Positions 7,518 through 16,027 of a DNA stretch of 64,000 nt are shown here, one piece after another; position 1 is the first letter of the stretch; each line of letters starts with the position of its first letter. Under the pieces are notes generated by a model, which worked only from the letters and a program-made list of their open reading frames with translations, was not told where the DNA came from and did no database searches. Origin of the DNA: Streptomyces radicis (GTDB lineage Bacteria; Actinomycetota; Actinomycetes; Streptomycetales; Streptomycetaceae); NCBI RefSeq assembly GCF_003626575.1, contig NZ_RBDY01000014.1, positions 1-64,000 on the forward strand, in the 5' to 3' direction. The translations under genes and the position numbers were made by a program.

Positions 7518-8582
7518 TCAGAACTCGTCGTCGAACGACACGCTGCCCTCGACCGCCACCTGATAGGCGGAGGGGCGGCGCTCGAAGAAGTTCGTCAGCT
7601 CCTGGACGTTCTGCAACTCCATGAAGGAGAAGGGGTTCTTCGCGCCGTACACCGGCGCCAGGCCCAGGCGGACCAGGCGCTGGTCGGCCACCGCCTCCAG
7701 ATACCGGCGCATGGACTCGGTGTTCATCCCGGGCAGCCCGTCGCCGCACAGGTCGCGCGCGAACTGCGTCTCCGCCTCGATGGCCTCGGCCAGCATGGCC
7801 GCCACCTCGCGCTCCATCTCGGCGTCGAAGAGGTCGGGCTCCTCCGAACGCACGGTGTCCACCACGGAGAACGCGAAATCCATGTGCATCGTCTCGTCGC
7901 GGAACACCCAGTTGGTCCCGGTGGCGAGCCCGTGCAGCAGCCCCCGCGAGCGGAACCAGTACACGTAGGCGAACGCGCCGTAGAAGAACAGCCCCTCGAT
8001 GCAGGCGGCGAAGCAGATCAGGTTCAGCAGGAAACGCCGCCGGTCGGCCTTGGTCTCCAGCCGGTCGAGGCTCTCCACCGAGTCCATCCAGCGGAAGCAG
8101 AACTCCGCCTTCTCGCGGATCGACGGGATGTTCTCCACCGCGGCGAACGCCGCCACCCGCTCGTCCGGATCGGGCAGATAGGTGTCGAGCAGCGTCAGAT
8201 AGAACTGGACGTGCACGGCCTCCTCGAACAGCTGCCGCGACAGATAAAGGCGCGCCTCGGGGGAGTTGATGTGCTTGTAGAGGGTCAGCACGAGGTTGTT
8301 CGCCACGATCGAGTCGCCCGTCGCGAAGAACGCCACGAGGCGCCCGATCATGTGCCGCTCGCCGGGCGAGAGCTTGGCCAGGTCCGCCACGTCGGAGTGG
8401 AGGTCGACCTCCTCGACGGTCCAGGTGTTCTTGATGGCGTCCCGGTAGCGCTCGTAGAAGTCCGGGTAGCGCATCGGGCGCAGGGTCAGCTCGAAGCCCG
8501 GGTCGAGCAGGTTCTTGTTCGTGGTGGCCGCCGAGGTCGTGGTGGTGGTCGTGGTGGGTGTCGTGGGGGCGGTCACTGGCAT
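7518..8582 (-). CDS. nrdB: Class Ia ribonucleotide reductase, small (radical) subunit NrdB
   Basis: A 354-residue di-iron/tyrosyl-radical subunit that works with NrdA to make deoxyribonucleotides aerobically. Ligands and radical site fit E. coli NrdB spacing: Asp90 (FATGD), then Glu121-x-x-His124-x-x-x-Tyr128 (EEAVHVQFY), and a second E-x-x-H in DETMHMDF. The C-terminal tail ends SFDDEF, the segment that docks in NrdA. The N-terminus is a Thr-rich low-complexity tail (TAPTTPTTTTTTT), which is unusual but outside the fold. The gene overlaps the end of nrdA by 10 bases, so the two are coupled. The AraC-like nrdS gene remembered downstream in S. coelicolor is absent here. Confidence 0.95.
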   Translation of the reverse strand: MPVTAPTTPTTTTTTTSAATTNKNLLDPGFELTLRPMRYPDFYERYRDAIKNTWTVEEVDLHSDVADLAKLSPGERHMIGRLVAFFATGDSIVANNLVLTLYKHINSPEARLYLSRQLFEEAVHVQFYLTLLDTYLPDPDERVAAFAAVENIPSIREKAEFCFRWMDSVESLDRLETKADRRRFLLNLICFAACIEGLFFYGAFAYVYWFRSRGLLHGLATGTNWVFRDETMHMDFAFSVVDTVRSEEPDLFDAEMEREVAAMLAEAIEAETQFARDLCGDGLPGMNTESMRRYLEAVADQRLVRLGLAPVYGAKNPFSFMELQNVQELTNFFERRPSAYQVAVEGSVSFDDEF

Positions 8583-10954
8583 GCCTCGCAGGTCTCGGGG
8601 TTCTCCAGGGAGCAGGCCACCGCCTGCTCAGGGACGGCGGTCACGGGGGCGGTCGGCGCGGCGGCGTTCGGCGCGGCGGCGGTCGCGCTCGTGCTGGCCG
8701 CCTGTGCGATCCGGGTGGCCGGGCGCGACCGCAGGTAGTACGTGGTCTTCAGCCCGCGCTTCCAGGCGTAGGCGTACATCGAGCTGAGCTTGCCGATGGT
8801 CGGCGCCGCCATGAACAGGTTGAGCGACTGGCTCTGGTCCAGATAGGGCGTGCGGTCGGCGGCCATGTCGATCAGCGCCCGCTGCGGCAGCTCCCAGGCC
8901 GTCCGGTACAACTTCCTCACGTCGTCCGGCAGTCCAGGAACCGCGGCCACCGAGCCGTTGCCCTCGCGCAGCGCCTCCCTGGTGGCCTCGTCCCAGCGGC
9001 CCAGGCGCTTGAGCTCGGCCACGAGGTACGCGTTGACCTGGAGGAACTCCCCGCTGAGCGTCTCGCGCTTGAACAGGTTCGACACCTGCGGCTCGATGCA
9101 CTCGTACGCGCCCGCGATGGAGGCGATGGTGGCCGTCGGGGCGATGGCGAGCAGCAGGGAGTTGCGCATGCCGGTGCGCGCGATCCGCGCGCGCAGGGCC
9201 GCCCACTCGTCGGGCCAGGCGGGGGAGGCGTCGGGGTAGTGGTCGGGGTGGAGCACGCCCCTGGCGGTGCGGGTGGCGCCCCAGGCGGGGTGCGCGCCGT
9301 GCCGCTCGGCCAGCTCGGCGGAGGTCCGGTAGGCGGCGAGCATGATCCGCTCGGCGATGCGCGTGGACAGCTCGCGCGCCTCGGCCGAGTCGAACGGCAG
9401 CCGCAGCCGGAACAGCACGTCCTGGAGGCCCATCACGCCCAGACCGACCGGGCGCCAGCGGGAGTTGGAGGCGGCGGCCTCGGCGGTGGGGTAGTAGTTG
9501 ATGTCGACGACCCGGTCGAGGAACGTGACGGCGGTGCGGACCGTGGCGTCGAGGCGCTGCCAGTCGGGCGTGCCGTCGGGACGCAGATGGGCCGCGAGGT
9601 TGACCGAGCCGAGGTTGCACACCGCGGTCTGGCCGTCGTCGGTGACCTCGAGGATCTCGGTGCACAGGTTCGACGAGTGCACCACGGCGCCGGGCTCGGC
9701 GGTCTGGTTGGCCGTGCGGTTGGCGGCGTCCTTGAACGTCATCCAGCCGTTGCCGGTCTGGGCGAGGGTCCGCATCATCCGGGCGTAGAGCTGCCGCGCG
9801 GGCACGGTCCGCCGGGCGCGGCCCTCGGCCTCGGCCTCGCGGTAGGCGGCGTCGAACTCCTCGCCCCACAGGTCGGTCAGCTCGGGCACGTCCACCGGGG
9901 AGAAGAGCGACCAGTCGGCGTCCGCCTCGACCCGGCGCATGAACTCGTCGGGGATCCAGTGCGCGAGGTTCAGGTTGTGGGTGCGGCGGGCGTCCTCGCC
10001 GGTGTTGTCCCGCAGCTCGAGGAACTCCTCGATGTCCGCGTGCCACGTCTCCAGGTAGACGCAGGCGGCGCCCTTGCGGCGGCCGCCCTGGTTCACCGCG
10101 GCGACCGAGGAGTCGAGGGTGCGCAGGAACGGCACGATGCCGTTGGACGAGCCGTTGGTGCCGCGGATCAGCGAGCCCCTGGCCCTGATCCGGGTGTAGG
10201 AGAGCCCGATGCCGCCCGCGTGCTTGGAGAGCCTGGCGACCTGGTGGTACCGCTCGTAGATCGAGTCCAGCTCGTCCTTGGGGGAGTCGAGCAGGTAGCA
10301 GGAGGACATCTGCGGGTGGCGCGTCCCCGAGTTGAACAGCGTGGGGGAGGACGGCAGATAGGCCAGGCTGCTGGTCAGCCGGTAGAACGCGGCGACCTCG
10401 TCGATCGCCTCGTCGCCTTCACCGGCCGCGAGCCCGCACGCGACCCGCAGGAGGAAGTGCTGCGGGGTCTCGATGACCTTTCTGGTGGTGGGGTGGCGCA
10501 GCAGGTAGCGGGACTCGACCGTGCGAAGGCCGAAGAACTCGAACCGGTCGTCGGCGCCCTCGGCCACGCTCCGCTCCACCAGCGCGTCGAGGCGCTCGGC
10601 GTGCCGGGCGACCAGGGCGGCGGTGGCGTCCGCGATGAGCCCGACGCGGTGGCCCGTGGCCACGGAGGCGGAGAACGACACGGCGCCCTGGCCCGCGGCC
10701 TCCTCGCGGATGGCGAGGGTCAGCATCCTGGCGGCGAGCCGCGAGTACGCGGGGTCCTCGGCGATCAGCCCGGCCGCGGCCTCGATCGCCAGCTCCCGCA
10801 TCGCTGCCTCGTCGGCTCCGGGAGGCGCGCCCCGCAACACGGCGGCGGCGACTGGTCGGAAGTCGACATCCGGCAGGTCGGCGGCGAGCTCGGACAGCGT
10901 GCGGGGCAGCGCGGCTGTTACCGGCTCCGCGGGTGCGACGGGTGCGATGGTCAC
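8573..10954 (-). CDS. nrdA: Class Ia ribonucleotide reductase, large (catalytic) subunit NrdA
   Basis: A 793-residue catalytic subunit that reduces nucleoside diphosphates. Seen are SSCYLLDS and NLCTEI (the substrate-reducing cysteines), NEAR-type barrel segments such as GGIGLSYTRIRARGS, the Tyr-Tyr pair TTYYLRS near the C-terminus, and the C-terminal redox pair ETCEACQ. The start is GTG 10954, preceded by GAGGGAGAG; the longer frame to 11068 runs into the riboswitch. The N-terminal region (ELREL..., AAAGLISEDPAY-like helices) resembles only the helical part of an ATP-cone; the usual opening VxKRDG strand is not evident. Expression is probably controlled by the B12 riboswitch and NrdR boxes upstream. 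Cotranscribed with nrdB. Confidence 0.95.
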   Translation of the reverse strand: MTIAPVAPAEPVTAALPRTLSELAADLPDVDFRPVAAAVLRGAPPGADEAAMRELAIEAAAGLIAEDPAYSRLAARMLTLAIREEAAGQGAVSFSASVATGHRVGLIADATAALVARHAERLDALVERSVAEGADDRFEFFGLRTVESRYLLRHPTTRKVIETPQHFLLRVACGLAAGEGDEAIDEVAAFYRLTSSLAYLPSSPTLFNSGTRHPQMSSCYLLDSPKDELDSIYERYHQVARLSKHAGGIGLSYTRIRARGSLIRGTNGSSNGIVPFLRTLDSSVAAVNQGGRRKGAACVYLETWHADIEEFLELRDNTGEDARRTHNLNLAHWIPDEFMRRVEADADWSLFSPVDVPELTDLWGEEFDAAYREAEAEGRARRTVPARQLYARMMRTLAQTGNGWMTFKDAANRTANQTAEPGAVVHSSNLCTEILEVTDDGQTAVCNLGSVNLAAHLRPDGTPDWQRLDATVRTAVTFLDRVVDINYYPTAEAAASNSRWRPVGLGVMGLQDVLFRLRLPFDSAEARELSTRIAERIMLAAYRTSAELAERHGAHPAWGATRTARGVLHPDHYPDASPAWPDEWAALRARIARTGMRNSLLLAIAPTATIASIAGAYECIEPQVSNLFKRETLSGEFLQVNAYLVAELKRLGRWDEATREALREGNGSVAAVPGLPDDVRKLYRTAWELPQRALIDMAADRTPYLDQSQSLNLFMAAPTIGKLSSMYAYAWKRGLKTTYYLRSRPATRIAQAASTSATAAAPNAAAPTAPVTAVPEQAVACSLENPETCEACQ

Positions 10955-11039
10955 TCGGTGCTCTCCCTCGAATCGCGGTGGCCCGCGGGCGGGACGAGGG
11001 ACGAGCGCCGCTGTGCATGCGTGTGACAAGGCAAAGGCA

Positions 11040-11200
11040 TGCCGGTGGCGTCCGCCGGCCCAGCCCACGAGGCCCGGACGTGAACGACGCTGTCAGCAGG
11101 TGGTCGGACTCACCACAGGCGGCACGAAGCAGCCCATCGCACACCGTTGCGGGACAGTTCCGGATTCGCACCGGATTCCCTGCGGCGACAGCGAGCACGA
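11040..11200 (-). ncRNA. Cobalamin (B12) riboswitch upstream of nrdAB
   Basis: On the minus strand this leader contains GGGAATCCGGTGCGAATCC and then GGAACTGTCCCGCAACGGTG, the conserved core of cobalamin riboswitches. The B12 box, AGTCCGACCACCTGC, follows near 11096-11110. The nrdA start is about 90-140 bases further on, room for an expression platform. In S. coelicolor a B12 riboswitch represses the class Ia nrdAB genes when the B12-dependent class II enzyme can function; the position here fits that control exactly. Outer borders are approximate. Confidence 0.9.
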
Positions 11201-11247
11201 GCATACATCTTGTGCTGTGCCGAGCGGGCGCCCCTATATGTTGTGCT
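11201..11247 (-). promoter_or_regulatory. Pair of NrdR boxes at the nrdAB promoter
   Basis: On the minus strand, AGCACAACATATAGGG (11232-11247) and AGCACAAGATGTATGC (11201-11216) resemble the NrdR box (ACACwATATmTwGTGT type). Their starts are 31 bp apart, three helical turns, as is typical for NrdR pairs. They lie just upstream of the riboswitch and presumably overlap the promoter. The distal box overlaps the stop region of the upstream GNAT gene. NrdR would repress when dATP is high. Confidence 0.7.
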
Positions 11248-11761
11248 CGGCCAGGGGGTCGGGTGAAAAGGCCAGTGCGAACACCTGAAGCCGGAGCCCC
11301 GGCACCGGCTCCCAGTCGCGCTCAGGCGCCCGAACGAACCCCAGCCGCCCGTAGAGCCGATGCGCCGTGTGCATTCGCGACTGGCTGGAAATCGCCACAC
11401 CGCCCTTCCCGAGTCGGCGCGCCCGCGCCACACATTCGCGCACCAACGCCTCCCCCGCCCCCCGCCCTCGCGCCTCGGGCCGCACGGCCAGCATCCTGAA
11501 CTCCGCCTCGCCCTCCCGCGCCACCTCGGCCAACTCCCCGCCCCCGCCCGTGAAGGTGACCGTGCCGAGCACCACCCCGTCGGCGTCCACGGCGACCAGC
11601 ACCGTCGCGAGCGCGGCCCGCCCCGCCGCGTCCCGCAGATCGGGCAGATAGGGGTCGTCGGCCCCGGAGTCCAGCAGCCCGCCGTGCAGATAGGCGTCCG
11701 CCGTCAGCCGCCCCGCCTCGTCCCACTCCTCCGGCCGCGCTTCCCTGATCACGATGTCCAT
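11234..11761 (-). CDS. GNAT-family N-acetyltransferase
   Basis: A 175-residue protein with the GNAT acetyl-CoA-binding signature MLAVRPEARGRGAGEALVREC, preceded by the beta-strand VLGTVTFTGG and followed by YGRLGFVR near the C-terminus. Acceptor substrate unknown. The start at ATG 11761 (MDIVIREARPEEW) is typical for the fold; the longer frame to 11857 would translate through the 37-bp tandem repeats and is rejected. Its 3' end overlaps the distal NrdR box of nrdAB, so the nrdAB promoter is embedded in the end of this gene. Confidence 0.85.
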   Translation of the reverse strand: MDIVIREARPEEWDEAGRLTADAYLHGGLLDSGADDPYLPDLRDAAGRAALATVLVAVDADGVVLGTVTFTGGGGELAEVAREGEAEFRMLAVRPEARGRGAGEALVRECVARARRLGKGGVAISSQSRMHTAHRLYGRLGFVRAPERDWEPVPGLRLQVFALAFSPDPLAEHNI

Positions 11762-11795
11762 GCCCCCAGTGTGACCGGGGGGTCTGACATCCCCC

Positions 11796-11906
11796 AGACT
11801 TCGTCCGGGGGGACCCCCATCGCTGCGCTCCCAGACTTCGTCCGGGGGGACCCCCATCGCTGCGCTCCCAGACTCCGTCCGGGGGGACCCCCATCGCTGC
11901 GCTCCC
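11796..11906. repeat. Three tandem copies of a 37-bp repeat
   Basis: Units start at 11796, 11833 and 11870; each reads AGACTTCGTCCGGGGGGACC followed by CCCATCGCTGCGCTCCC, with one base change in the third copy (CTCCGTCC). The unit contains the self-complementary run GGGGGGACCCCC. Sequences of this type recur in intergenic DNA of streptomycetes. It sits between the GNAT start and the DUF2079 stop and could fold into stacked hairpins in a transcript. Confidence 0.85.
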
Positions 11907-11920
11907 GCACCACCCGTTGA

Positions 11921-13384
11921 TCAACGGCGTAGGACCCAGTAGCCGCCGCCCTCGGCCACCACCGACCAGGGGCCCGCGCCCGGGTAGAGCCCGCCCACGT
12001 AGTCGATCAGCTCCTTCGCGCCCCGCTCCCTGTCGTAGTACGCGACATAGCGCGGCGGTTCTTCCTCCTCGCCGCCGCCGATCCAGAACACCCGGCAGCG
12101 CTGGGTGAGATGGGAGATCGGCCGGACGTTGGCCGCCACCTCGGCGCCGTCCGGCACGGCCGCGAGCACCCGGGCGCCCTCGCGCGCCGACGCGTCGGGC
12201 CTGTAGGTCGCGGGCTCGGTCAGCGTCCCGGTGGGCAGCGTGGTCGCCAGCGCCGCCGCGGCGGCCAGGGCGGCGGCGGGCAGGTGGTGGGCGTAGGCGC
12301 GCAGCCAGGGCCGTTCCGACGTCCGCGCCCGCACCACGGCGTCGGTCAGGGCCAGCGCGGTCACCGGCATCAGCACGGCGTCGTAGTGCCAGTCGGTCGA
12401 CCAGTAGTGCGGCTCCTGGGCCGCGAACCGCCAGGCCAGCGTGGGCAGCGCCACGAGCAGCAGCGGGGAGCGCAGCGCCAGCAGGCCCGTGGTGGGCACC
12501 AGGATCCACAGCAGGGTGCGGACCTTCTCCTCCGTGCCGTCGAACAGCCCCCCGAGCCGCCCGCCCCCGCTCTCGCCCATCTTGGTCCAGTAGTCGTAGC
12601 CGCCACCGGAGTTGAAGGACGGTATGACCACCGCGAGGGTCACCGCGCACGCCACCGCGGCGAGCAGGGCCGCGCCCAGGGCGAGCCGCAGCAGCTCGGG
12701 CCTGCGCCGCCGCACGCGCAGCGCGACCACGAGCGCGATCGCCGCCGCCGTGAGCCCCAGGTCCTCCTTGACCAGGACGAGCGGCAGCGCCCAGCACAGC
12801 GCCGCCCGCCAGCGTTCGCGCAGCAGCGCCTCGAGGGCGAACGCGATCAGCGGGACGGCGAAGGCTATCTCGTGGAAGTCGAAGTCGACCGCGCGCTGGA
12901 TGCCGAACGACAGCCCGAACGCCGCCCCGACGGCAAGACCCGCGCCCCGTCCCAGCAGCGCAGCGGCGCCCCGCGTCACCGGCACGACGGCGAGGGCGAA
13001 CAGCGCGGCCTGGGCCACGAGCAGCGTCACCGGCGTCGGGAACACCCGGTAGAACGGGGCGATCAGCGCGGTCACCGGGCTGAAGTGGTCGCCCAGGATG
13101 TGGAATCCGGGCCCCTTGAGGTCCGCGACCGGTGCCTCGAGGTGGGCGTAGGAGCGGACGACCTGCTCGAAGATCCCCAGGTCCCATGAGCGGTTCTGCC
13201 ACCGCACCCAGCGGCTCACGGAGATCGCCGTGTAGACGGCGAAGAAGCCGAGCGCCAGCAGCCAGGGGTCGCGCCGGGAGCGGGGTCGGGCGGGCGGCGT
13301 CCGGGCCGCCTCCTCATCGGCTGGCTCTGGCAGGTCACTCGTCCGGATCGGCCGGCTCGGCCGGGTCCCGCGCTCCACGCTCAC
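11921..13384 (-). CDS. DUF2079 multi-pass membrane protein
   Basis: A 487-residue predicted integral membrane protein with about ten hydrophobic segments (for example LLALGFFAVYTAISV, VTLLVAQAALFALAVVPV, LGAALLAAVACAVTLAVVI). Signatures of the DUF2079 group are SWDLGIFEQVVRSYAHLEAP and GFHILGDHFSPVTALIAPFY near the N-terminus. The latter recalls GT-C-type glycosyltransferases, with D/E in the first extracellular loop, so a lipid-linked glycosyl transfer role is possible but unproven. The start is GTG 13384. It is transcribed on the same strand as, and downstream of, cstA-ybdD, separated from it by a hairpin. Confidence 0.8.
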   Translation of the reverse strand: MSVERGTRPSRPIRTSDLPEPADEEAARTPPARPRSRRDPWLLALGFFAVYTAISVSRWVRWQNRSWDLGIFEQVVRSYAHLEAPVADLKGPGFHILGDHFSPVTALIAPFYRVFPTPVTLLVAQAALFALAVVPVTRGAAALLGRGAGLAVGAAFGLSFGIQRAVDFDFHEIAFAVPLIAFALEALLRERWRAALCWALPLVLVKEDLGLTAAAIALVVALRVRRRRPELLRLALGAALLAAVACAVTLAVVIPSFNSGGGYDYWTKMGESGGGRLGGLFDGTEEKVRTLLWILVPTTGLLALRSPLLLVALPTLAWRFAAQEPHYWSTDWHYDAVLMPVTALALTDAVVRARTSERPWLRAYAHHLPAAALAAAAALATTLPTGTLTEPATYRPDASAREGARVLAAVPDGAEVAANVRPISHLTQRCRVFWIGGGEEEEPPRYVAYYDRERGAKELIDYVGGLYPGAGPWSVVAEGGGYWVLRR

Positions 13385-13434
13385 CGTGAAACGGTACGAG
13401 ACCGCCCGCGCCGGCCCAAGGCCGGACCGGCCCC

Positions 13435-13463
13435 CCCGCCGCCCCGGAACGCGGGGCGGCGGG
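13435..13463 (-). terminator. Hairpin terminator after cstA-ybdD
   Basis: CCCGCCGCCCCG (13435-13446) pairs perfectly with CGGGGCGGCGGG (13452-13463) around a five-base loop, starting 12 bases past the ybdD stop. Confidence 0.65.
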
Positions 13464-13474
13464 CCGTGACAACG

Positions 13475-13696
13475 TCAGCAGCAGCCCTTGAAGGACCCGC
13501 CGAGCCCGTCGGACGGTGCGGCGTAACGGCGGTCGGTGCGCCGCCGTTCGAACTCCCGGCGCCCGAGCACCGGCGCGCCGGGATCCGTTCGCATGGCGTG
13601 CTCGACATACCGGTCGTAGGCGTTCTCGCCGGTGAGCTCGGTCACATACCAGCGCAGCCAGGCGAACGCCCGGCGTGGGGCCGCGGTCGGGCTCAT
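13475..13696 (-). CDS. YbdD/YjiX family small protein
   Basis: A 73-residue protein of the YbdD/YjiX (DUF466) family, which is almost always encoded directly after a CstA-type transporter. The motif WYVTELTGENAYDRYVEHA and the REFERRRTD segment are diagnostic. It ends in GCC, a C-terminal Cys pair. Its ATG overlaps the cstA stop by four bases, so the two are translationally coupled. In enterobacteria the partner pairs (BtsT/YjiX) are linked to pyruvate uptake; the same role is inferred here. Confidence 0.85.
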   Translation of the reverse strand: MSPTAAPRRAFAWLRWYVTELTGENAYDRYVEHAMRTDPGAPVLGRREFERRRTDRRYAAPSDGLGGSFKGCC

Positions 13697-15924
13697 CGCT
13701 CGGACACCTCCTGCCGGGGCCCGGTGGACTGCTCGGGGATGCCGCCGCCGGGGCCGAGCCCGGCCGAGACCAGCTCGGCGCGCTCCTCCTTGGTGGCGAT
13801 CAGCCCGGAGGGCGCGATGATCCGGGACGGCACGTGCGGCGTCTCGCGCAGCCTCACCGAGCCGGGGTGGCGCACGGCCTTCACGCACACCCGCAGCGCG
13901 TCGGCGAACACGATCAGGACGAGCAGCGCCAGCGCGGCCGAGAGCACCGCGTCGAGGGTCGCGGTGTTGACGATGGTCCGCATGTCGTCCATGTTCTGGG
14001 CGCCCGCGAGGAGTTGGTCGTTGTCGATGCCCTCCTGGTACTGGTCGCGGCGGGCCAGGAAGCCGACGGCCGGGTCGCCGGAGAAGACCTTCTGCCAGCT
14101 GGCGGTCAGGGTGACCACCGAGACCCAGGTCAGCGGGAGGAGCGTCACCCACACGTACTTCAGGCGCCCGGACTTCACCAGCAGCACGGTGCAGATCGCC
14201 AGGGCGACGGCGCCGAGCAGCTGGTTGGAGATACCGAAGATGGGATAGAGGGTGTTGATGCCGCCGAGCGGGTCGTTGACGCCGACCCACAGCAGATAGC
14301 CCCACAGCGCCACCACGATGCCGCTGATCAGCAGGATGCCGGGCCACCACGTGTTGTCGCGCAGCTTGCCCAGCCTCGGGTGGATGCTGGCCAGCGCGTC
14401 CTGGAGCACGAAACGGCCCACGCGCGTGCCCGCGTCTATGGCGGTCAGGATGAACAGCGCCTCAAACATGATCGCGAAGTGGTACCAGAAGCTCATCATC
14501 GTGTCGCCGCCGATGATCTCGGCGAGCACGACGGCCACCCCGAGCGCCAGCGTCGGCGCGCCACCGGTGCGGGAGAGGAGCGACTCCTCCTCGACCGCCT
14601 CGGCGGCCGACGCGAGTTGATCGGGTGTGACCGTGAAGCCCCACGATGTGATCGTGTCGGAGGCCGCTTGGACCGTGTCGCCGATGACGGCGGGTGGCGC
14701 GTTCATCGCGAAGTAGATGCCGGGGTCGAGCACGCACGCGGCCGTGATGGCCATCACGGCGACCGAGGACTCCATCAGCATGGCGCCGTAGCCGATCGTG
14801 CGGACCTGGGTCTCCTTCTGGATCATCTTGGGCGTGGTGCCCGAGGAGATCAGCGAGTGGAAGCCCGAGAGCGCGCCGCAGGCGATCGTGATGAAGACGA
14901 ACGGGAAGAGCGACCCGGCGAACACCGGCCCGTCCCCGTTGGTCGCGAAGTCGGTCACGGCCTCCATCTGGAGGTTGGGCAGGGTCACCACGATGGCGAC
15001 GGCGAGCAGCGCGATGGTGCCGATCTTCATGAACGTCGACAGATAGTCGCGCGGCACGAGCAGCAGCCACACCGGCATGACCGAGGCGGCGAAGCCGTAG
15101 AGCACCAGCGCGATCACGAGCGTGCGCGGATCGAGCGTGAACGCGTCCGCGAGGCCCGAGTTGGCCACCCAGCGCCCCGAGACGATGGCGAACAGCAGGA
15201 GCGCGACGCCGATCAGCGTGACCTCGGCGATCTTGCCGGGCCGCAGATAGCGCAGATAGATGCCCATGAACAGGGCGATCGGGATGGTCATGCCGACCGA
15301 GAAGGCGCCCCACGGCGACTCGGCGAGGGCGTTGACCACCACGAGCGCGAGCACCGCCAGGATGATGATCATGATCGAGAAGATCGCGATGACCGCGGCG
15401 ACGCCGCCCACGGGGCCGATCTCCTCGCGCGCGATCTGGCCCAGGCTCTTGCCGTCCCTGCGGGTCGAGAAGAACAGCACGACCATGTCCTGGACGGCGC
15501 CCGCGAAGATCACGCCGACGATGATCCAGATGGTGCCCGGCAGATAGCCCATCTGCGCCGCGAGCACCGGGCCGACGAGCGGGCCCGCCCCCGAGATCCC
15601 GGCGAAGTGGTGGCCGAGCAGCACCCGGCGGTCGGTCGGGTGGTAGTCGTGGCCGTCCCCCATCCGCTCCGCGGGCGTGGCGCGGGTGGGGTCGGCCCGA
15701 AGCACCCGGTTCTGGATGAACTTGGCGTAGAACCGGTAGCCGATCGCGTACGTGCCGAGCGCCGCCGCGACCATCCACGCGGCCGAGACCTCCTCGCCGC
15801 GGGAGAGCGCGAGCACGGACCAGCCGACGGCTCCCACCACGGCGACGAGTGACCAGATCACGATCGATCGTGGTCGTAGCTGACGAGCGTTTCCTGTGGG
15901 GCGTGCCCGAGGTGGGGAATGCAC
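13693..15924 (-). CDS. cstA: CstA-family carbon-starvation / pyruvate transporter
   Basis: A 743-residue membrane protein with at least 15 hydrophobic segments. The CstA signature is clear: YRFYAKFIQNRVL, then HHFAGISGAGPLVGPVLAAQMGYLPG, and GAVQDMVVLFFSTRRDGKSLGQIA. E. coli CstA and BtsT import pyruvate, and CstA is induced on carbon starvation; older work linked it to peptide uptake. GTG 15924 has GGGAGG six bases upstream. The gene lies between dasR and a DUF2079 gene and is coupled to ybdD. Confidence 0.9.
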   Translation of the reverse strand: MHSPPRARPTGNARQLRPRSIVIWSLVAVVGAVGWSVLALSRGEEVSAAWMVAAALGTYAIGYRFYAKFIQNRVLRADPTRATPAERMGDGHDYHPTDRRVLLGHHFAGISGAGPLVGPVLAAQMGYLPGTIWIIVGVIFAGAVQDMVVLFFSTRRDGKSLGQIAREEIGPVGGVAAVIAIFSIMIIILAVLALVVVNALAESPWGAFSVGMTIPIALFMGIYLRYLRPGKIAEVTLIGVALLLFAIVSGRWVANSGLADAFTLDPRTLVIALVLYGFAASVMPVWLLLVPRDYLSTFMKIGTIALLAVAIVVTLPNLQMEAVTDFATNGDGPVFAGSLFPFVFITIACGALSGFHSLISSGTTPKMIQKETQVRTIGYGAMLMESSVAVMAITAACVLDPGIYFAMNAPPAVIGDTVQAASDTITSWGFTVTPDQLASAAEAVEEESLLSRTGGAPTLALGVAVVLAEIIGGDTMMSFWYHFAIMFEALFILTAIDAGTRVGRFVLQDALASIHPRLGKLRDNTWWPGILLISGIVVALWGYLLWVGVNDPLGGINTLYPIFGISNQLLGAVALAICTVLLVKSGRLKYVWVTLLPLTWVSVVTLTASWQKVFSGDPAVGFLARRDQYQEGIDNDQLLAGAQNMDDMRTIVNTATLDAVLSAALALLVLIVFADALRVCVKAVRHPGSVRLRETPHVPSRIIAPSGLIATKEERAELVSAGLGPGGGIPEQSTGPRQEVSER

Positions 15925-16027
15925 GGTGTCCTCCCGCCGGTCCTCTCTGACTGACCTGCCGGAATCTAGGCCAGGACAGCCCCGTTGACCATGGGGCGGA
16001 CGCGCTCCTGTCGCTCCCTTGTGCGGA

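Noticed and set aside
11796..11906. The 37-bp repeats as a CRISPR array.
   Set aside because: The copies are directly adjacent with no spacers and no cas genes are near.
13675..15852. A 725-residue reading frame on the plus strand opposite cstA.
   Set aside because: It is a GC-codon shadow: His/Asp/Arg/Glu-rich repeats, no domain, and the minus strand has a full CstA protein. Similar long shadows lie opposite nrdA, kgd, the VMAP gene and others.
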